From Anas platyrhynchos (Eukaryota; Chordata; Aves; Anseriformes; Anatidae), in assembly GCF_047663525.1 (NCBI RefSeq), contig NC_092593.1:28050501-28114500 (forward strand): a DNA stretch of 64,000 nucleotides. Direction: 5' to 3'. Positions within the stretch are counted from its first letter, which is position 1, and each line of letters begins with the position of its first letter. This document shows positions 1 to 19,400 of the stretch, one piece after another. A model generated the notes under the pieces. That model did not search any database. It saw nothing but the letters and a program-made list of their open reading frames with translations, and had not been told where the DNA came from. The position numbers were made by a program, and so were the translations under genes.

Positions 1-420
1 GTGGCTATGACTCTCCATATTTAGCATTAGCACTGCAAACAGAACGAGAATGGAAAAACAACGCCTGTCTCAAAACATGTATTTTAATAAAATACTGTGT
101 ATGCTCAGGTCCAGCAGACGGTTCCCAGCTCTATCGCAATCTAAGCCAGGCACCATTTGCAATCCGGTCTCTCAGACAGGAAGTGTTTAAAGCCTGCTTG
201 TGAACGCTGCTGCTTGCTGCCTGGTGCCCTCTAGCTGCCTTGCACACGCACCACAGCCAGGCACCATGCCCCAGCTGCTGACATCTACACTCGTCTGCTA
301 CTGCAGCACTTCTGCAGAACTTCTGCATTTCTCTTTGCGCATCTCTCTCCTCTTACATTTGCTTTATGTCGACTTTGGCTGCACTGATTATAATACGGGC
401 TGTTTTCAGCCCCTCCTGTA
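1..420. other. NOP58 intron 1, unique sequence
   Basis: This lies downstream of NOP58 exon 1 on the minus strand. I looked for the expected second NOP58 exon and did not find it, so it should lie left of the window. Nothing else recognisable was seen. Confidence 0.5.
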
Positions 421-836
421 GAGTCACAGAAAAGAACCACAAAACATCCCAAGTTGGAAGGGGCTCAGAAGGGTCACTGAGCCCAGCTCCTGGCTCCACA
501 CAGGACCAGACAGAAATCTGACCACGTGTTTAAGAGGGCTGTCCAAGCACTCCTTGAGCTCCAGCAGTCTCAATGCCGTGACCACGGCCCTGAGGAGCCT
601 GTCCCACTGCCCGACCACCCTCTGGGTGCAGACCCTTTCCCTAACCCCCAGCCTGACCCTCCCCTGTCCCAGCTCCATGCCGTTCCCTCGGGTCCTGTCG
701 CTGTCCCCAGAGAGCAGAGCTCAGCGCCTGCCCCTCCGCTCCCCTCATGAGGGAGCTGCAGGCCGCCATCAGGCCTCCCCTCATCCTGCTCTGCTTGGGG
801 CTAAGCACACCAAGAGACCTCACTGCTCCTCATACG
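421..836 (-). mobile_element. CR1 LINE fragment (3' end, 5'-truncated)
   Basis: The left edge carries the CR1 3' signature in reverse: a cacagaa start, then a cccaagttggaaggggctc stretch. The right part matches the CR1 block that ends in a ctgctcctcatacg-type motif, just before the CpG island. CR1 is the dominant bird LINE. This copy is 5'-truncated and has no intact reverse transcriptase frame. It sits in NOP58 intron 1. The short open frames across it are element remnants. Confidence 0.8.
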
Positions 837-1250
837 CCCCGGCCCCTTCGCCGCCCGCTCCGCCGTTCTCCCGCGTGGCCACGCGGGTGGCCGAGCCGAG
901 CCGAGCCAGGCCGGGCCGCATGGCCGCCCCCATCTGGGCGCAGGACCCCGCGCGCGGCTCGCCCCCCGGCAGCTGCCCGCACCTTGAAGATGGCGTACCC
1001 GGCGGCGGTCTCGAACAGCACCAGCATGCTGCCGGCTGGCGGCGGCGCGGCCACGTGCGCGAGCGGCGCGGGCCCGAACCGCGGCCTGAGCGGGAGCGCG
1101 GCGGAAGGGGCGGGGCGGGGGCAGCGGCCCCGCCGGAACCGCTCCCGCCGGCGGGGGAAGCGCCGCGCGCGCCCGCGGGACACGTGGCGGGCGGGAGCGC
1201 GCGCGGCGCCGCTGCCCCCTAGCGGCTGCGGAGAGCCGGCAGCGGGACCT
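836..1250. promoter_or_regulatory. CpG island promoter of NOP58
   Basis: A very CpG-rich stretch surrounds the NOP58 start codon. It holds a run of GC boxes at 1107-1122, an ETS-type CCGGAA at 1133-1138, and two CACGTG E-boxes at 1052-1057 and 1181-1186. An AAGATGGCG YY1-type core lies at 987-995, inside the coding exon, on the plus strand. No TATA box is apparent. The transcription start was not determined. CACGTG sites fit the known MYC control of nucleolar protein genes, but that is inference. Confidence 0.75.
983..1027 (-). CDS. NOP58: NOP58 coding exon 1 (partial gene)
   Basis: On the minus strand an ATG at 1027-1025 opens 15 codons that read MLVLFETAAGYAIFK, followed at once by a GT donor (982-981). 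This matches the start of the vertebrate NOP58 N-terminal domain, whose first exon also ends after the IFK motif. NOP58 is a core protein of box C/D snoRNPs. It acts in the nucleolus with NOP56, fibrillarin and the 15.5K protein in 2'-O-methylation and rRNA processing. The remaining exons lie to the left, outside the window. Position next to SUMO1 in divergent orientation agrees with the conserved vertebrate order. Confidence 0.9.
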
Positions 1251-1261
1251 TTCCGTGCTGT

Positions 1262-2860
1262 AACCAAACGATGTCCAGGAACTCGTTACCACAGAGGTGG
1301 CATTCAGCTAAAAGGGCAATTTCCAGGTTCTCTCTACTTCTAAAGCACTGCTTCAGTGCTGCTGGCTCAGGGAGTCCCTTAGAACACGGTATCCATCATT
1401 TTTACCAACACTAACCCCTCCCAAACACCTGCACTGCTATTACGAGATTACAGATTAGTTGTAGGTTGAAGGTCAGCTTTAGGAAAGCTGTTTTCGACAG
1501 ACCAGAGAGCCTTTGTGCAGCATAGGTAGGCCAATAGGTTTAAAAATACTACACTACTTGCCTCTTGAACTGCATGCACAGCTGTGGAGAAGGAAGTTAA
1601 ACTCCCATCTGAATTACTGGAGGTGAATGATAATTGATTTCAGCTGTTTGACATTAGTTACAAATGAGAGAAATTAGAGAAGTGATACTGCACCTGAGAA
1701 TTAAGCGAGGTTATTAAAGGAAGTAATGCAGGCTCGGTGGTGGCTGCAGAAGCAAGAAGGGCTTTGGGCTTTTTGGGAAGGGACTTAGGTAGTGTTTTGT
1801 TGTTTTTTTTTTGTTTTTTTTTTTTTTTTAAAGTGTTATTTTTATTTTTAAATGTGTTCTCTGTTGTGTTTAGGCTGCTAAAAAATGAAACTATGAATTC
1901 TGTTGACATGCCTGTGTCTTATGGGCTGAACAGAGACCAGTTTTGCAGGTACTGCACCAATACGGTTTGTACCCTGGGGACGTAACATATCTGTAACCAC
2001 AGTGAGTAAGAAGGGGCAGAGAGTCAGCACTGCGGGTACTTAGCATGTATGCAGATTTCATTGTTATGCTTTTACGTTATGTATAGGGATAGGTAACTGA
2101 ACCCCAGGTCGTGGGAGCTTTAGTTGTTATTACTGACTGTACTGTACGGAACAACAAGTAAATCTAAGAATTATGCTTAAGTTTATTGATAGTGTCTGAG
2201 GCTGTAGTGATGTCACTGTAAGGCCACTCTTCTGCTTTTAAACTTGGCTTTATTTGTGAGTAGAAACGATGTTTATAGTAATATTAAGTATGTCCTTTTT
2301 AATTCTCTTACTGCTGTATGTTGTTTTAAAGGTCTTAAATGGTTTACTTTGTTGGTTTCCATAGTGTTTTTGAACTCATAATTTGCTTTTACTCTCAGCT
2401 TGGTGTAGCATCAATAAAATTGACTTTCCTCCCTGCTAGGCTTTGTATGAAACAAGTCATCTTAATTGTGTAACTTTGTATAGTGTGTGTTTTCTGACTT
2501 TTTTTTTCTTAGTTCTGATTGGGTTTAGTAGTTTTGTTTAAAACTAATTCATAAGAGTTTAAACATGGCATACTGCTTCACTGGCTAACAAAGGTGCATC
2601 TCCTGACGTTGTCACACTTGCAGCATGTCTTTCAGTCAGGGAGGCACAACAGCGCTGATACAAAGTGCAGCTGCTCCAGTGGCTGGTGTTACAGAAGAAC
2701 CCAGTAAATGGAGGTTGAAGGCCATGTGGCTCGATGTGTTCTGCCCAGCGATGCCTCCTACCCTTCCCCCAAAGCAGCTGGTAAAGCTAACCTACCTGGC
2801 GATCACGCATCTCCTCTTCCTGCGGAGCTATTTTACAGTTCCATTACCCTTTTCCTGCCT
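1262..2860. other. NOP58-SUMO1 intergenic spacer
   Basis: AT-rich, non-repetitive DNA between the two CpG islands. It contains a T-rich tract near 1800-1830 and no convincing exon on either strand. Distal promoter elements for either gene may lie here, but none can be named. Confidence 0.5.
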
Positions 2861-3130
2861 TTTTTCGGGCCGGCCGGTGGAGCGAAGCCCTCCCCTCCCC
2901 GCCACCAGCCCCGGAGGGCCGTGAGCAGCCCGGGGGAGGCCGGTGGGGCTCGGGGGGGCTTTCGTGGGCGGCGGGCGGGGAGGAGCCGTGGGGCGGCCGT
3001 GCGGGAAGTGAGCTCAGGCGCACAGGAAATCCCGCCCGCGCCGCGGCCTGTGTTTGCGCTGCGGGCAGAGAAAGGAGCCGAGCGCCTGCAGCGGCCCAGC
3101 CGAGCCTGCCGCACGCCCCGGGGCCGAGCC

Positions 3131-11356
<8,226 letters not shown>

Positions 11357-12150
11357 ATCCTTCTGTTTGCTTTCTTTCCCCTTAATCCTTTTTTATTTTT
11401 AAATAATAGTTCTTTTGTAATGTGGTGTTCAACACTGAATTGAAACTGGCACCCCATCTCTGGGAGTTTATTTTCAAGCGTCTGGTATTTTGAATTCTCG
11501 TGCTCATTATACACTATTGTTTCTGTTTTCATTGTGCTGAACTTTTGTGATCCAGCTGCAACCCTGCTCTCCTTTTCCCTCCTGCCCTCCCCTTTAGAAA
11601 TACATGTACACACATGCATTTGTACGTTCACTAGGTTCGTGCATTTCAGGCACGAAGGTTGTAAGATCTGCCAGGTGGGCGAGTGTTCTTAATGACTTCC
11701 ATATCTGCCCTGAAGTTTTGATGTGTGACTGTTTCACTCCTGGACTATAACTTTCAGTGCGAGATGAAGTTTTTCAGAACTAAACTGTGGAGAAATTCTG
11801 TATCCATAACTCAGAGCTATTTTGCTTAAATTGCGCTGATGGCCCAACGAAGAAGATCAGAGTTGGAAATGGAAAAGCTAGAACTGTTGTCATCTGTACG
11901 TTGCTCCAGAGATGGCTTTGCTGAAGACATAGAATTGAAAACCCTAATGATTCTTAAATCTTGTCGGAAGATCCCAGAAGCATTTTAACTTCATATAGGA
12001 ATTAGTACATGCAGGTATTCATGCAAGGATGTTCGCAGCAGACAACTGGTGTTACTTTGACACTTTTGTTTGTACCTTTTGGCCTGGGACGTGGGTTTTG
12101 AATGGACATTGTCTGTACCAGCTTCATTTAAAATAAAAAACAAAAACAAT
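11357..12150 (+). other. SUMO1: SUMO1 3' untranslated region
   Basis: This follows the TAG directly. Long stretches resemble the mammalian SUMO1 3' UTR as I recall it: the block just after the stop (tttgtaatgtggtgttcaa at about 11413), the cactcctggacta block, and the last block with ggcctgggac and gacattgtctgtaccag just before the poly(A) signal. Such similarity between bird and mammal suggests conserved post-transcriptional elements. The 3' end is inferred from the AATAAA. Confidence 0.8.
12132..12137 (+). terminator. SUMO1 polyadenylation signal AATAAA
   Basis: This canonical hexamer sits right after the conserved 3' UTR block, where the mammalian SUMO1 mRNA also has its signal. Another AATAAA at 12725-12730 could serve a longer 3' UTR. 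Confidence 0.75.
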
Positions 12151-15100
12151 TTTATAAACAATTTGCATTTTCTTTTCAAATGTTTGGAAATGAGTAAAAA
12201 TGTAAAAAGTGGTGATTGGGGCATGCCTTTCTAGTACCTCTACACTGAAGGCAGAAAAAGTTGCACTCTGTAAGTATACCTCATATAAAAACACTTACTT
12301 TTTTCTACTTGCCCAAGTAAAATAACTGTTCTTGGTTTGCCAGGGACTCGTACTATTAGCTGTTTCTTGTCCTGTTAGGGAATATTCACATAGTTACGTA
12401 CTGCTTCACTTCATGCACAAAGGTTAGGCTGAAAAAGGCAGCTTGGAAGGAAATACAAGGACTGTTTCTAATGTCTACATTTCATATGACTATGGTAACA
12501 TTGTATAATTTCTCTGTGATGGATGATGTGGAAGTGTGAATATGGTACATGAGGCCTCACTGAGAGTCAACATATCAACTAGCTGGTTGCAGGTTCAAAA
12601 TAGAGAACCTATAATGGGGAATGAAAGCTCAGAAGGTTATAAGCAAGGCAGCATAGAGAAGATTTCTTCACTCCCTGCTTCTGCTTTTCAGCAGATAGAT
12701 GGGACTTGTTCCTGGCTTGATTTTTAAATAAAGTTCATTTAACATGAATTTGGCATTCATAAAGGCCCATTTTAGTGCTGGCATACTAGGAAGAAGTTAC
12801 AGATAGGTTTTGAATGATCAAGCTTTTATGGTACTTGCTGTAAAATTATAAATGAATTTTAATTCTGGTGATTTGTCCTATTTCTGATCTAGTAATGCTT
12901 CTGTACCCGTAGTTGCACTAAGAAATTTTTTAAAGATTAATTTTTTTTGTCAGGAATGTTGGAATATGGGATTTTTCAAAGTATTTTATGTAAGTCAATT
13001 TTGGAGATGAGAAAGAATTGCTACTATGAGGTGCAGAGTAACGTAGCTTCTTTGGAATCATCTCTGATTGCTTTTTGAGAATACTAAATATATCTGCTTT
13101 GGGATACCAGAAATAAAACAGCCTATTGAGCACTATCAGATCATCTTTTAATTTAAATTTGTGTAACGATCTTGTTAGTAGGCTCATTCCCATTATCATT
13201 CTGCAAATTAGCAACAGGCACGGGGGGACAGTGGTTTACTTAAACTGAAAGTGGAGATGAGAACAGAATCCATTTCCACTGGGTTTGATGCCAGTGCTTC
13301 TGTTGCTGCACCAGCTTTCTTCAGTTCTTACTGTTCATTTTCCTCTTTCAAGTCTGTTTTTTATGCTCTTCCATATTAACTTCCTAGTTTTAAAGCACTG
13401 CTTGTCACTTTCTTAAGACTATGGAGGAGGGTTTCCTGCAGAGTGCTATTTCAGCTTCAGTGGGATGAAGCTCAAGGCTCAATTTTTCTTCTGTTGTGTA
13501 ACCTTGTCCTGAAACACGTCTCCATAGAGTGGATATGGTACCAGTGGCAAACTGATTTAACCTCTTACTTACCAGTTATCAAGCCTTGAGGAACTAGTAC
13601 CTGAGCAGAGCTGCTGGTCTAAAGCAGCATCTTTACAGTTAGAACTGTTGATGGGACAGAAATAACAAGAATACTGTACTCTGACTCAGATTAATATTGA
13701 GAGCTCCATATAAAATGAGAAGATGCACAAACTACTCATGCATTGGTATCTTTCTTAAGGAACTTCATTGTTTGGAAGTTGTACATTGAAATAAACCTGA
13801 ATTTTGAAGTTGAGTGTACAAAGGCTGTTTTTTCACTTCTTTGGAAGAAGTAGTAATTCTCAAAGAATTCCTTTCTGAAAAGATGGTCCAGATTATTTCT
13901 AAACCATTCATGGATTTGAAGCTCATGACTGGAAGTCAGACTGGCCTTCATATGCTGCAGAAAAATAGAGAAAAGACTCTTCCTCCTGAAATTTTCTTTG
14001 ATCTTCATTTATGTGCTTACCTAGATATTAGAAGAACTCAGTTCAGCTGCTGCTAACTGCTTCTGCTTGGTGTTGTTTGTGTTTTTTTTGTTTGTTTGTT
14101 TTTACTTTTAGAAACAAGTGATTGTCAGAGAATTAAACAATATTCACTGAGTCCGTTATGCACTAGAATATAGAAGCTAATATTTGCTTTAAATATTTCT
14201 AATTGTGAAGTTCATATATTTAATGTTCACTTTTATGCTGTATAGAAGCTGTATTGCTAAGTGCCGTGAAAGGTCAGGTTCCATGAAGATGTTCTTAAAG
14301 CTGCTATGTTTAAAGTGTTTATTCTCTTAAATATAAATATCTAAATTCAGCAAAATGAGATTTTGAAGTTAAATTTGTAAATGCTTGCAGATAGTGGACT
14401 TCAGTTATAATGTCAGATGATGCTGGCACTTGAAGTCTGTCAGAAATTTTGAATAACCACATGTTTAGAAGCACTAGAACTGTATACTACAGGATTTTTT
14501 TTGTTTGTTTTTTCCTGCTTGGAATTAGAATTATTTTTAGAGTACAATACTTATGTATCTGTGCTGAGCTGGGCATCTTCTGTATGTACTGTTTAATTAT
14601 TGTTGTACAAGTAAATTTTCTCAAATGAGAAGATAAGCTTCTGAGACACCATACAGATAACTGTAGGAACAGTGCACATTGGAAGTAAACTGGCTTTGTT
14701 TTGCTTTTAGAACCAATACTTAATGTGTGTTTATTTCAACTGAAGTTCAACTTCAGCTTAAACAAATCTCAGAAATTGATTACTGTTCTCTATGGGAGAC
14801 TTTCTACAGGAATGTTAATACAATTTAAATCTATAAATGTCATTTTTTTGTTAGATAATATTAGTGAAGCAGAAAATAAGGTGAACTTGCAATGAAGTTC
14901 TTAGCTTGCTACAGCTTGTCTTATAGTTGATAAAGAAAATTCTTCTGAAACAGTAACAAATTGATTGGTTTGGGTGTTTCTTTCCAAAGTCAGCACTAAG
15001 ATCTTCATACCTTTTGTAAACTGATAGTTCTGGTTTTTTTCCTCTTAAAACTGAAGTGAACTGAAGAATCTACAATGAAGCAGCAAAGGATAAATGAAAT

Positions 15101-16363
15101 GTATTCTGACACCTCAAGAGGTTGTAAAGGTTATCATGGTCTGTCTGGGTTCATTTCTGGTTGCTGTTAAAAACAGATGCTTTTACTTGTCTAATTTCTT
15201 GTCTATACAGACTATAGTTGCAGCTTGGGAAAACAGCTTAGGGAAGGAGAATAGCACTTGTCTGGTAAAGGAACATTGGTCTTTTGAATCAGGTTGGAAC
15301 CTTCAAGTTGGAAGGCTTCAACTAAAAGAACTTACTGCAATGACAAATACCTGGCACCAAGCATTTATTTATTCTTTGGTATTGTTTTCTGGCCTAGCTC
15401 TTTCAAGCAGCTGAAAATAAAACCCATGGATGAGAACCATCTTGAGCTGGTAGCTTCTGTCAACAGTGCTTGTGGGAACTGCAGACACTGCTCCAGGTCT
15501 GCTCTTTGCCTGCAAACACCGTTAATTAAATGGGTTGAAGACACAGGTCAGACTTCCTCCTTGGATTAGAAAACTGGTGTTTTGACTCAAAATCTGCACG
15601 CTCAATAGGCTCATGGCTGGTTCACTGGCAGTTTCTTTGACTTTACCTATATGCAATAGTGCCTTTTGAGGCACTGAGCCTGGACAGGAGCGTGCAGTTA
15701 AAAAAAAAAAAAAAAAGCTTATAGCTTGTTGGCCAGTATGTTTTACTGTTACGACGTCATGAATAGAGCAGACAGAATATAGTTCCTGCTGCTCACCTGT
15801 AGTTATCATGTATCCTCTCATCTGTTGTAGTGCTTTGTGACTGAAAAGTTGATCTAGGATCCCTTTCAGAGAAGGAACTGTTTGCAGTGCTTTGGTATGC
15901 AATGTGTAAATTCCCAGCTTGTGTTCTGAGGTTCTGGTAGGAATGAGTTCTGGAAGCACGCTGTGTTGGAGTCTGCTCTGAAGGACTACATAAAGGTAAT
16001 CATAATTTCAAGTGTAGAAAAATCTAATTGTGCTTTCTAGAGTGTAAATGGATGTTATTTGAATATTTAAACTATATAAGCAAATTGCTGGTGGAATTAA
16101 GGGAAATATTGGAAAAAAATGGTTAAATAGCAAAAGAATTACGTTATGTCTTGGAGCTTATATTGAAGGTAGCATAAGTTACTCCTGGATGGTGCTCTTC
16201 AATGTGAACTATGCTGTTTGGAGTCTTGACTAAGTAACTATTATTGCATATTTTGCCACTAAGTATATAAATACACTATTATTACTAAGAAAAGAAAGTA
16301 ACTTCACTTTCTGTATGATAGCTACACACCTGATTGAAAGCTGTGCTTACCTAGTGTCTTTTT
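12151..16363. other. SUMO1-KIAA2012 convergent intergenic region
   Basis: AT-rich unique DNA between the SUMO1 3' end and the proposed last exon of the minus-strand gene. It probably includes the 3' UTR of the latter; TTTATT motifs near 15364 would be AATAAA on the minus strand. Short open frames here have no splice or homology support. Confidence 0.45.
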
Positions 16364-16494
16364 TCATCTGTTCCTTAGCCTCGTATGTTGCCTACTCTTC
16401 CTGGTGTCTTCTCCAAGTGTTCTGCTATTACCACCGGCTGCTGGCATTCCTCTTCTAACCACTTTGCTCCTTCTTTGTCTGCATTTTTCTGCAT
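16364..16494 (-). CDS. KIAA2012: Proposed terminal exon of KIAA2012-like gene
   Basis: The acceptor is gtttttaag. Read with a 2-nt start, it gives a basic C-terminus beginning AEKCRQRRSK and ending TRLRNR before TGA, which matches the phase of the exon at 16926-17009. A second frame (ADKEGAKWLEEECQQ) looks more like a coiled coil and stays open almost as far. An AG/gtaagc donor follows near 16350. The frame is uncertain. Confidence 0.42.
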
Positions 16495-19400
16495 CTTAAA
16501 AACAGATCACCAACAGCTATTGGTTACTCACATGCTTCCTATTTAGGAAATGTTTTTTCATCAATTACAAATGAAAATAATGCTGGAATAATCACATTAA
16601 AAGTATTTAAAATCTCAAAAACAGGAATTTGTCTTGGAATTATTCCTGAATCACATAATTTAACTGCATTTATTTTGTTTCTTTAATCTGGTATTTAATA
16701 TCTGGATTTTCAAGCCTTTCTCTACAAACACCTTTTAGAAGTAGAATCATTCTTGAAGTGTCTAGCTACCAGGACTGGGGCTTTCAGAAAATATATCAAA
16801 TATATGGAGAACATCAAATTAAGATGTAGCATTAATATTTTTGTTGCTAGCATCTTGTACTATTGCATCATAGCCAAGCTGTAGAATTTTTTCAGGCTGC
16901 AGGGACTGTGGAAGAGGTAACTTACCACCATCTCTAACAGGAGCAGCAGAAGTGCTGCAAATTTGGGACTTAGTGTCAAAGGAATTGCATGGTAAAGGCA
17001 CAAAATTGCCTCTACTAAAAATGATCTTTTCAGACAAATTATCTGCAGTTCAGGTAAGTATTAGCCAAAGACTACCTGCTTTGTCATGTTGCTCTAGCTG
17101 TCTTCTGGAACTGCAGAAACTTCCTGTGATAATCCCTCTGCTGCCAAATGTATTCTGATGGCTTTTCTCAAATCGTGCTTTCTTTGCTGCCACCTCTTCC
17201 TGGCACCTCCACTCTTCTAATTTGTTTCTGTAACCTAAAACATAAATGATTATTAATTGCTGTAGTAACCTTGAGTTTGCTGAACAATCTTGGCAGAACA
17301 AGTTCTTAGCATGAAAAGCTAAACAGATAACCTAAATAAAGGACAGAGAGATTGTAATAAAGAGACAACAGGTGCTAGTTAGTGATACTTAGCATATGTC
17401 TGGTTGTTTCTGCAAATTAGTATTTTTTTAAAACATATTGTGTACCTTCTACCATCTGTAAGGGGGAAAGGTGAAAACCTGAATTATAAGTCTTAGCTGC
17501 ATGCTTTTGGCAAGCATATGAGAGATGACAAAGATGGGGTTACAAGTATATTGTTTACATGAGACAAAGATATGGAGACAAGGGATGGAGGAAAGCACAG
17601 AGACAGCTATGTAAAGTACAGGGAACAAGAGCTGTGAGATAAAAGTAAAGCATAGCTTTGTGAAACAAGAACAAGCCTGGAACAGGAAGAAACCTAGAAC
17701 AAGAATCCGAAAGATGTGCTGGATAAGACTTAGATGTAAACAGAATGGTAGTCCAAATAGTCTCTTTGCAGGAAGATTCATACTAAGAGTAAGGAGCATA
17801 AAGAAAGTCAAAGACACTAATGATGAGAATTAATAATCTCCTTATTTTGGGCACAAGAACTTAAGGAGAATCAAACTCAGGTATTTTGCTTTACTGACTA
17901 ACGCTTAAGATCATGGTCCAAACTGATTCGGGGTTCTCAGTTTTTCAGTCTGGCAGTTTGACTTGAATGTCTACTTGCTTTTCCCCACTTAAATTGGGTA
18001 TGGCCACTAATCTCCAAAAATGCTTACCAAGTCAGGTTTGTCCATCGGTTTCAACCATGTGATTTAATAGAAGATAATACAAAGCAAAAGATGCTACTTC
18101 TATAAACCTGTTTCTTTTATAAATGCCCATGATGAGAGAATATCCCTATTGAGTGTTCAGTCACTTCTAGGTATAATGTAACTCTTGAAAATACCAAAGG
18201 AGGTCGCTGTTTTCCCCAATAAATACTTTTTCTATATAGAGAGAGGAGAGAGAAAATACAGAAGCAAGCAAAAAGATGATGTTAGAAGTGTTATCTGCTG
18301 TTTTGTATAAGCAGAATGTTTCAAAAGGTGAACATAAATGTGGTAATTGTTTTACCAGGGCTTGTTTCTGTTATTGATGTTTCTCAGTTTTGCCCTTACT
18401 TTTTATGTAAATCTATGGCTGCAGAGGTAACAAGCAAAAATTGCTCTTAGTGTGTTTTTGTAGTATAAAAAAATTTGTGTCATTAAGAAGGAACCTGCAT
18501 TACTATGAGATAGTTTTGGTGCTGTCTGGAAAATATATAGTCTTCATGAAATCACTAAGCTGGGTACAATTGGCTGAAAAAATAAATTCATGACCAATAG
18601 TGCTTCACTGACAACACTAATTTTTCACTAATGTCTTGGAAAATAATTTTAGGACAGTCTCAGATTGATAACTAATGGATGAAGTTTTTGAAAATAAGTT
18701 CAAGAAAATACTAAATTTAGTAAAAAATAAAAATAGTGCACTGCTAAAAGATGCAGCTTTATGTATGGACAAATTTCAGATTAAAATACTTGTTCTCCTC
18801 TAGATTGGAATTTGTCTGTGTTCACTAGATCAGTTTGACTCCTTCACACTTATGTTCTATTAGTCTTCTATTAGATAGTGCTTGGTTATGTGTGTTTCTT
18901 CATGCTGGAACACTGAAAGGTTTGGATGCATTTTTGGCTGACAAAAAAGGAAAGACTACAGTAGTCTTGTTATCATTCACATATTCCCTTTTTGAATTAG
19001 AACTTTGTCACTAACCACATATCCTCTGTTCTTTTTCCAAATTTTCTGTTTCTTTTTCCATTTCTTCCTGATGCTCTTTTTTTTTTTTTTTTTTCTCATT
19101 CCTTCCTTTTCCCTCCACTTGTAGCTGCCTTTTTTTCTGCCTTCTTTTGCTCTTTTTTCCTGAGGAGATCTCTACTCTTGCCATTTTCCATGAGGAATCT
19201 GAAAAGGAATATAATTCATATGCTTAGAGCTAGCAGATAAATCATAATTCATAGAATGTCATTAATACTCAAAGTTATTGAAATATGTGCTTTATGTACT
19301 TTTTGAAGTAGTTTTTGACTTGTGGGATTCTTCCTTTGTGGTTGCTGTGGTGAACAGTGCCTGTTTTCTATGTTGAGTGCATGTTCTATTATTTTTCTTC

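Noticed and set aside
554-1343. Long overlapping open frames on both strands around the NOP58 start
   Set aside because: They are products of GC-rich CpG island sequence and the CR1 fragment. Only the short NOP58 exon has recognisable protein content.
15094-15414. 106-codon plus-strand frame between SUMO1 and the next gene
   Set aside because: Neither recognised nor flanked by splice signals. It lies beyond the SUMO1 poly(A) signal; length alone is not enough in this region.
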